Source of the DNA: Endomychus coccineus
Taxonomy: Eukaryota > Arthropoda > Insecta > Coleoptera > Endomychidae
Assembly (NCBI GenBank): GCA_958510875.1
Contig: OY294069.1
Span: 165,167,111 to 165,231,110, forward strand
Length of the DNA stretch: 64,000 nucleotides
Direction: 5' to 3'
Under the pieces are notes generated by a model. That model ran no database searches. It was not told the DNA's origin and worked only from the letters and a program-made list of their open reading frames with translations. Numbering within the stretch: position 1 is the stretch's first letter; every line of letters begins with the position of its first letter. Positions 57,772 to 64,000 of the stretch are shown piece by piece. The translations under genes were made by a program, and so were the position numbers.

Positions 57772-58656
57772 CCGGGATATCAAAAATTATCTTGGTCAAG
57801 GGTGGTTGTGGAATCTAAACCGTAACACTCAGAAGTCTCTAGCGCTTTAGACTCAGGAATTTTCACGTGGCCTATCGAAATTAGAAGGTTCGAATTGTAT
57901 AAAAACACAATTGCATGAACGCCAGACGTCCTATGTAATTAGCTACGAACGTAATCATTTTGACATATGCCTCGAGGAGCTCGCTACGCGTCAGTTAGAG
58001 TTTGTACTTTTTACCTCGATCTTGTTAATTCGGGCCCGTTTTATGCCCCGTGCGGCCGAGGCCAGTTGTAATAAAGTGTTTTCGGCTATAGGCCGCTAGC
58101 TTTTAACCGCTTTTGGGTATTTTTTAGTAGCTAGAAAATTCCCTTTGGTACGTCGCACGTGAGACGAGCGTAGCTGAGACCTGAGAGTACCTGTTTCTAT
58201 TTTAATTAAATTTTCCTATTTAATCGACAGTTTTGGGACCCGAGACTATGCTATTTAGTTGGCCCCGTTCATAAACTAACGACATGGAGCGAAAATCGCA
58301 TGCGAAAAGTCCTCGTAAAGACGTTCTATGTTCCGAAGATTTGCACTTTGCTAACTCGCGAGCTACGCGCTCCTCATGTGAACGTCATTCGATTTATCGA
58401 AAATTAACCAATTTAAAACAGTTTTCGACCCCGTTTGTGGCTATTGCGACCTTGTAAAACGTTCAAAGTTAACATTTCGTTTTACATTCCACAACCACCC
58501 TTGCCCAAGATAATTTTTAATTTGTAGTTCATTATTGTTTTACAACTGAAATAAATAGGTATGAAATTTGTAGGTGATGTCAGTGTGACAGTGACATGAT
58601 CATTTCAAACGTAAAGTAAGACACACGCTTGACCAAGATAATTTTTGATAACCCGG
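57772..58656 (+). mobile_element. TA-flanked non-autonomous DNA transposon, copy 2 (885 bp)
   Basis: Ends CCGGGATATCAAAAATTATC and the complement of CCGGGTTATCAAAAATTATC, flanked by TA. Homologous over its length to 33,841-34,754 in inverted orientation, with indels (an additional block near 58,100-58,130). The inner part of both ends repeats ACAACCACCCTTG. Confidence 0.87.
57911..58099 (+). CDS. Conserved small ORF in the TA-flanked transposon, copy 2
   Basis: Sixty-two codons beginning MHERQTSYVISYERNHFDIC, matching the frame at 34,302-34,526; shorter because a stop follows SAIGR. Function unknown. Confidence 0.35.
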   Translation: MHERQTSYVISYERNHFDICLEELATRQLEFVLFTSILLIRARFMPRAAEASCNKVFSAIGR

Positions 58657-59113
58657 TATTACTCGTTATGATCGAAATTGAGAACAGAATTAAATATAGA
58701 AGTGATTAAAGTTGGTATTACTAAAGCGTCATTCTAAGATATTGGTCCATTCAACAAGAACCCATAAAATGATGGCTGCCATATATTGGAATTTTGTTCA
58801 TTTGTTCAGTTCCCAAGCGGTCATTGTAAAATAACATTCTAATTGCCAAAATCCAATTCTGTTTCAGTATCCCCATGGTTCAGAAAAGTGAAAACTGGTT
58901 TCTGTGAGAAAATTCATATTATATTTATTTGACTTGAATGAACAATGCTAAATTATAAACACATCGTCTCAGAAGTCAATAGATAAAGTTTTGGTTCTTC
59001 AGGTTGCAGGTCTATTAGTCCCGTCAGTGGAACGAGGCAGACGATGAAGTCACTGCATTTTCCAACATACTCCCATCTTGTGTCATGCTTCTAAATGACA
59101 CAAAAAATCAAAT
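58657..59113. other. Unannotated stretch
   Basis: No feature seen. Confidence 0.35.
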
Positions 59114-59512
59114 TTAAAATCCAAATTTCTCCGGTATTTTCACTTCCCTTCCATATCTCGTCACAATCTGGAGTTTGCTCTTGCTATCAATCTTAACATC
59201 CGAATCTTCTGATTTGTAGTGTTTCTTCATATTCTTTAATAATTCAGATCTAACGGATAAATTCCCATCGGTCTCAATTTCAAGCGGATACAATCTTCGA
59301 ACGGGCCTCTTTATAGAACCCGACGATGTTAAAAAATTAACCAAACGAATTTCCCCGTCCCAACCAAGAAAAATCTCCTCAACGATACCCAAAGGCCAAT
59401 CAATTCTTTTCGAATTTACGTATCCTATAAGAAGGATTTCTCCCATCTTGATGTCACTGGATGATTGTCTTTTCATGTGAAAAAAACACTTGCATTGTTT
59501 TGGGGCTGTCAC
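59114..59512 (-). pseudogene. BEL/Pao retrotransposon integrase C-terminal domain (DUF5641)
   Basis: A 132-codon minus-strand frame contains IKMGEILLIGYVNSKRIDWPL, GIVEEIFLGWDGEIRLVNF and IKRPVRRLYPLEI. This G-D/E-I-V-L-I...W-P-L-G...G-x-D-G-x-x-R...R-P-V-x-x-L-Y-P-L-E pattern is the DUF5641 domain at the end of BEL/Pao polyproteins. The upstream integrase core, RT and gag are not present, so this is a fragment. The residues after ETDGNL are not recognised. Confidence 0.85.
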
Positions 59513-61009
59513 CTGGCGGTACTGTTTCCAATTGTATCATCGTCGATTCTTTGAATCGCGAGAACTGTATTATCAATGCTTGGCATTGTGTCAAACCTAC
59601 TTCTATTGATAACTAGAGGAGGTTCTTAAGTAGATTGCAGTTCCTTGTGAGTAGTTTCTTCTTTACTTGGTTCTACATTGTTACGTGTTCTTCCGAACAA
59701 TTTTGTGCACGAATGGCATCACACGGTGCAAGTAGAAAATCCCACGAGGCCCAGACTTTCTTTTAGGATGTTGTTCCTTTCGGCAGCCAAACTTCAGCCA
59801 CTAGGGCTCTTTATGTATTTCCATTTGAATAGTTCGTAAAATCCACCCCGTTGTTCTGGTTCCCTGCACTGGTTTGTACAGGTTCCTCATCGGTTGGTTA
59901 TTGTATTCTTCGGTAAACAGCCTTGGCTGCCCGAATATTGTTCGTTTTTTACGATCAAATGCCTCGCATCCTGACAGTATATGTTTGGCACGAAAGAATT
60001 TTTAGTAAACAGAAGACTTGTACTTACAAAATATATTGTTTTACGTTAATTCTTTTAAAGCAATGACAATAACTAATAAAGGGCGGCTAAATAGAGTCTA
60101 ACGACGGCCCTGTAGAGAGTAACTGTGAATGTCTTCGAGTATTCATCGAAGGAATCCAAATAGACAGTGTAAGGAGATATGAGTAACGTTGTGTCATAAT
60201 AAACGAATAATAATTAGAAAATACACTGATAAAATTCGAAGAACACTGGTTTATATAACGATTAAAGCTGAAATAACTAAACGTTAAAGATTATAACGCA
60301 ATGGAGAGTGGGTCGCCGATTCATTCAGGTTCTGACTTTATGAGGTCGATCCGTTCGTTATCCACTTTTTATTTGTAATTATTTAGTGTCATCATCCATT
60401 CTCTCGCCGGCTATAGGGATACGGTAACTGTGCTCTCACCATTCTGTATTAATAACAAATTAATATCATCCGATATGTTGTATGTAAATCATATAATTCG
60501 CCAAAATGTTGTTGTAAAATACGGCTTGATACATTTTTACTGTGTGCTCACAGCCACCAAAGACGCAAGGTGTGCCATATGGCCCCCTCGAATAATTATC
60601 AAAGAGCAGCTGGCTTTGGGTATCACGTTTCATAACTTAAAGGTGGTGTTATGGTTTATAAGCTGTAGGACCCGAATAATATAACGTGCCATATATTTCT
60701 TTATACGCTCAAGGTCAATAAATTTTATAGGAATATTCATTATTAGGAATCTACATAATATTATGTTCATAAATAATATCTTGTTCTTTATGCTTTGTTT
60801 GGCATCTTTTGTTGGATTATTGTTTACGTATTATGTAATAACTGGTCTTTTGCAAGTCCATATCCGCGATGCAGGAATAATAATTAATATTGATTGATTC
60901 TAAAAACAACTTCAGTAGAATCCATGTCGCCGACATCTTTCATAACACTGATTGTGCTGGTATGCCTTGTTTGTAAACGAATCAATGTCGTTTTGATTTT
61001 ATAAACCAT
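59513..61009. other. Unannotated stretch
   Basis: The first 500 bp might be decayed BEL/Pao sequence but I found no motif. A frame at 60,430-60,684 is unremarkable. Confidence 0.3.
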
Positions 61010-61168
61010 TATAGTCGAGTCAAATAGGTATTAAAGGCCGACTTACGAAAATCGAACGATATGGACTGATTTTGATGAAACAAAGTGCATTCGATTGGGG
61101 ATGACGTCTAGAAAAAGCTTAGCAGTTAGTTTTTTGTGCAAATTTGTTATTATGTTTTTAACCGAAAA
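61010..61168. repeat. Left TIR of the recombinase element
   Basis: About 85-90% identical to the complement of 63,638-63,790 by eye. Confidence 0.88.
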
Positions 61169-61186
61169 TAGTATATTATTCAACGA

Positions 61187-61285
61187 GCATATTATGGTGG
61201 CTATTATTCACGTGGATGAAGTTTACGACACGAGCCGCAGGCGAGTGTCGCAAATCATCCAAGTGAATAATAGCCCATAATATGC
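61187..61285. repeat. Large hairpin near left TIR
   Basis: GCATATTATGGTGGCTATTATTCACGTGGATGA pairs with its near-complement at 61,255-61,285, and an inner CGACAC/GTGTCG stem flanks GAGCCGCAGGCGA. A 2-nt bulge and one mismatch interrupt an otherwise complete 31-bp outer stem. Confidence 0.9.
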
Positions 61286-61475
61286 AAGTAGAATACTATA
61301 CTTTGTCCACGACCCATAAATTTTACTTTGATACTAATAAAATTTGCTGTTGAAATAAGTCGAACCAACAAATTGTTGACGTTTCAAATTAAATTTGATC
61401 TGACTTGACGTTTGATAGCGCGTTCTATTTTTATCGTATAAGTAGAATACTATACTTTGTCCACGACCCATAAAT
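61286..61475. repeat. 36-bp direct repeats flanking the left long repeat
   Basis: AAGTAGAATACTATACTTTG and the following CCACGACCCATAAAT occur at 61,286-61,321 and 61,440-61,475. Between them lies the left copy of the long direct repeat. A partial inverted match (GTCGTGGACAAA) is at about 62,937. Confidence 0.9.
61330..61445 (+). repeat. Long direct repeat, left copy
   Basis: Matches 62,696-62,812: AACCAACAAATTGTTGACGT, then TTCAAATTAAATT, GATCTGACTTGACGTTT, ATAGCGCG and TCTATTTTTATCGTAT. The pair flanks the recombinase gene in the same orientation, as expected for recombination sites of a tyrosine recombinase element. Confidence 0.9.
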
Positions 61476-61560
61476 GATACTTTGTAAACTAAACACAATT
61501 TTTATTTCTATACGTGAGTAACATGGAATTTGTATTATAACTAATTGAAAACAAATTCAA

Positions 61561-62690
61561 CTATTTATTAATATTAATAGTAATATTTGTATTAACACAA
61601 TGTTCAAGATTGATTGAAGGCACTAAGTCTGAACTTGTATTAATGTTTTTGTTATTTATAAACGAGCTTGTCGATATGGTTTCATTTTGTTTGTATGGAT
61701 TCTGTATCGTGTTGGAGATTTTCTCGGCTGTTTCCATTTTATTTCTCATGGAATCATCAATGTAACCTTCTGCTACCGCCGTGGATTTCCATCCACCATG
61801 CCTTTTCAAAGCTGTTATATCCCCGCCCGCATCAACAAGTATAGTCGCAGATGTTCTTCGGAAACTGTGACATACTCTGGTCACACTTCTGGATCGGGTA
61901 ATTGCAAATATGTCGCTATTTGTTTTCCCATTTGTGTAAACTTGTTAATACCTATTCTTTGCGAAGTACATTTGCCATTTTGATAGTTCAAAAAAAATAC
62001 ATCAGACGTAACATGAGGTGGACGAAGGCTGATATACTTTTTGCAAATTTGGTGAAATTCATCGGTGATTGTAAATTTGCGAGTAATTTTTGTTTTGGTA
62101 TTTGGCACTTTCACTAAGAAAGCTGATCCAAGATCTTGTAAATCACTAAGTTTCATCTTATACATTTCGTTTGCCCGACAGGCACCCATTACTCCCATTA
62201 TCATTGCCACCTTGAACAAATATTTATTGTCAAATTACTAATATATGAAAATCGTTTTTCTTACCTTTGTCGCAAGATATTTATCGTCAGATGACTTCGT
62301 CAGGAAATCATTTATATTTTCTGGAGAAAACGTATTGGCTTTTTTAGGCAAAAAGTTTTCAGATTTTCTTTTCAACAATGTTCGCAATTTGCTATAACTT
62401 TCAATGTTAATACCATGATTCAAGTTGATTGTGCTTCTCAGCATTGAGTAGGTTGTCCATATTGTTGATGGTTTGTACTTTGTGGCTAACTCTGTGAAAT
62501 ATACCAACAAGACGGATTCTGAGAAAGACTCGATTTTCTTGGCAATTCTCCATTGTATAAAAGATTCATACGCAGATAAATACAGTTTTCTCGATTTTTC
62601 GGGTAATAAGTTTAACGATGCAATTTTTGCCGCTTCTTGTATTTCTGGAGGTGTACAAGACATTATTTCATTTTCACTATCTGTATCCAT
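61561..62690 (-). pseudogene. Tyrosine recombinase (Crypton-like), one intron, one frameshift
   Basis: The probable start is the ATG at 62,690 (MDTDSENEIMSC). Exon 1 (62,690-62,265) encodes the helical core-binding domain: NLLPEKSRKLYLSAYESFIQ, LVYFTELATKYKPSTIW and FSPENINDFLTKS. A 54-nt GT-AG intron (62,264-62,211) splits ATK|VAM cleanly. Exon 2 encodes the catalytic domain: GACRANEM with the first Arg, KVPNTKTKITRKF, LRPPHVTSDVFFLNYQNGKC, then a one-base frameshift near 61,883, then CHSFRRTSATILVDAGGD (His and second Arg), RHGGWKSTAVAEGYIDDS (His/Trp and nucleophilic Tyr). So the R, H-x-x-R, H and Y residues are all present. These proteins, about 380-400 residues, are widespread in insects and related to Crypton recombinases. 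The frameshift is the only obvious lesion. Confidence 0.85.
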
Positions 62691-62695
62691 TTTAT

Positions 62696-62812
62696 TACTT
62701 TGATTAATTTGCTGTTGATACAACTCGAACCAACAAATTGTTGACGTTTCAAATTAAATTCGATCTGACTTGACGTTTCATAGCGCGCTCTATTTTTATC
62801 GTATTAGTCTAG
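62696..62812 (+). repeat. Long direct repeat, right copy
   Basis: Partner of 61,330-61,445; it begins just upstream of the recombinase start codon and so probably includes its promoter. Confidence 0.9.
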
Positions 62813-62839
62813 AACAAAGTCTATCATGTTTGTCATATT

Positions 62840-62887
62840 CATTAATCACTAGTGAATAATGAAATCATTATTCACTAGTGATTAATG
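62840..62887. repeat. Perfect 48-bp palindrome
   Basis: Arms of 23 bp (CATTAATCACTAGTGAATAATGA and its exact complement order) separated by AA. Its core ATTATTCAC motif recurs in the hairpin at 61,187-61,285. Confidence 0.93.
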
Positions 62888-63637
62888 GATATTATTATGC
62901 TTGAGGAAACACATGCATTATGCATACTTTATACAATAGTCGTGGACAAACACTTTTATTAATTTGCAGCGTGAATGCTTTATTAAAGCAATGTTTTATT
63001 TATTGAACAATATGTATTTGAATTATTAAAAAAATGTTTCTGATAATATTCACTGAACCACAGAACAAAATAATTTTCACATAAAACGAATGAGAAATTT
63101 TACTAATCTGAACAACAACAGCATCCAACAGTAAGTGACACGTGGTGATAATTTATTATGTATCTACACTACAATAGCAGCGTGGTCCACGTATACGTTG
63201 CCACGTCTTTATTTTTGGGGGATGGGAGGGAGGACCGGTTTAGATAAACGGCTGCTCTATGAAGCGGTGGATGCCACAGATATCTTATTATATGATAGAT
63301 GCTGTGTTATAGTATAGTGTAGACTCCATAGTTTAAGAAAAATACCTACCTGCTACTCCCGCCCGGTTTTTATTACGTATATGTTCATAGTATATGTAAA
63401 AGATGCTGTGTGGAATATAAAAAGACTGAGTAGAGAAGATAGAAAAAAATTTTAGATGAGCGGGAATTTATTTCAAATTGAAAAATTAAAAAATTTGAAT
63501 TCGATTTTGTTTTTGATTTAAATTAGTAACGACGCCCTTTAAACAAATTTTTAAACATTTAACATAAAAAAACAACCTCCGCAACCCCTAACTGGGGATT
63601 TCTGGTTAGTTTTGATGAAATTTTGGAAATTGGTCAA
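62888..63637. other. Right non-coding part of the recombinase element
   Basis: AT-rich sequence; a GGGGGATGGGAGGGAGG purine run at about 63,218-63,234 is the only notable composition. No gene. Confidence 0.4.
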
Positions 63638-63790
63638 TTTTTCGGTTAAAAAAATATTAACAAATTTGCACAAAAAACTAACCGGTGAGCTTTTTTTAGA
63701 CGTCATCCCGAATCGAATGCACTTTGTTTCATGAAAATCGGTCCGTATCGTTCGATTTTCGTAATGAAATACCTATTTGACTCGACTATA
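63638..63790. repeat. Right TIR of the recombinase element
   Basis: Complement of the left TIR; see the element entry. Confidence 0.88.
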
Positions 63791-64000
63791 AATAAATGAA
63801 CTGTATAAACTAAATCTAAGACGAAAAAGTGAACACATCTGTTAGTGTGACCTATTTCCCGAAAATTGATATGTAATCTACGAGTAATTTTATGGAGATG
63901 TTTATGCATTTTTAAATAAAAAAGTGCTTCTTTTATATTTGCGAATGTAATTTAAATTTTAAATTAAAATAAATTCATGTTTATTTATTTCTTATTATTA

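Larger units (their letters stand above)
61010..63790 (-). mobile_element. TIR-bounded element carrying a tyrosine recombinase (2,781 bp)
   Basis: Terminal inverted repeats 61,010-61,168 and 63,638-63,790 start TATAGTCGAGTCAAATAGGTA on both ends (right end as complement) and agree through ACAAAGTGCATTCGATT, GGGATGACGTCTA and TTTGTGCAAATTTGTTA. Possible TA duplication at the outer ends. Inside are a large hairpin, direct repeats, a tyrosine recombinase pseudogene on the minus strand and a perfect palindrome. Cryptons, the usual eukaryotic DNA transposons with tyrosine recombinases, lack such TIRs, so either this is a distinct type or a Crypton-like unit sits inside a different TIR element. Confidence 0.7.

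Overview
The window is animal nuclear DNA, most likely from an insect with a large, repeat-rich genome; a beetle is plausible but not proven. AT content is high. Coding signal that looks like host sequence is sparse: a two-exon HIGD2A-type mitochondrial gene with a 53-nt intron (30.64-31.00 kb) and two orphan first-exon candidates on either side (28.16-28.55 kb minus, 31.94-32.06 kb plus). Nearly everything else is transposable elements of many classes, nested and decayed.

The main feature is an 11,310-bp Polinton/Maverick-type element at 9,109-20,418. It is bounded by AG...CT termini and a perfect 6-bp target duplication (AACGTC), and it sits inside the reverse transcriptase gene of an older non-LTR retrotransposon that can be read on both sides. 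It has very long, unequal terminal inverted repeats (3,097 bp left, 1,729 bp right) that carry a tRNA-like sequence with A and B boxes. The unique centre holds only a virion module on the minus strand: packaging ATPase, DUF8207-like protein, fibre-like coiled-coil protein, minor capsid protein (frameshifted), a small ORF, and major capsid protein (one in-frame stop). No polymerase B, integrase or protease is visible. Between the ATPase and the right repeat lie an iteron-like array of about 22 ACACGTGT-type palindromes, three exact-length 68-bp repeats and a (TC)48 tract. A decayed fragment of the same capsid gene lies at 6.64-7.6 kb inside a dispersed repeat.

Layout: 0.3-5.5 kb LINE remnants, THAP-transposon fragment, deleted mariner; 6.5-7.9 kb repeat with capsid fragment; 8.9-20.85 kb Polinton in LINE; 21-28 kb THAP-transposon ends amplified as a 328-bp tandem array, a FLYWCH/MULE-type transposase remnant and a foldback; 28-33 kb host gene island; 33.8-34.75 kb TA-flanked non-autonomous element (second copy at 57.8-58.7 kb); 35.9-36.8 kb Helentron C-terminus; 37.3 kb hAT-like MITE; 38-44.6 kb a duplicated, nested locus of an unclassified DNA transposon split by a LINE; 46.7-54.5 kb MITE, two mariner families and a Tc1-like element; 55.6-56.5 kb Penelope-like RT; 59.1-59.5 kb BEL/Pao integrase tail; 61.0-63.8 kb a tyrosine-recombinase gene between direct repeats, hairpins and about 155-bp terminal inverted repeats.

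The two loci most worth follow-up are the capsid-only Polinton with iteron-like and tRNA-like sequences, and the tyrosine-recombinase element with terminal inverted repeats, an arrangement not usual for Cryptons.
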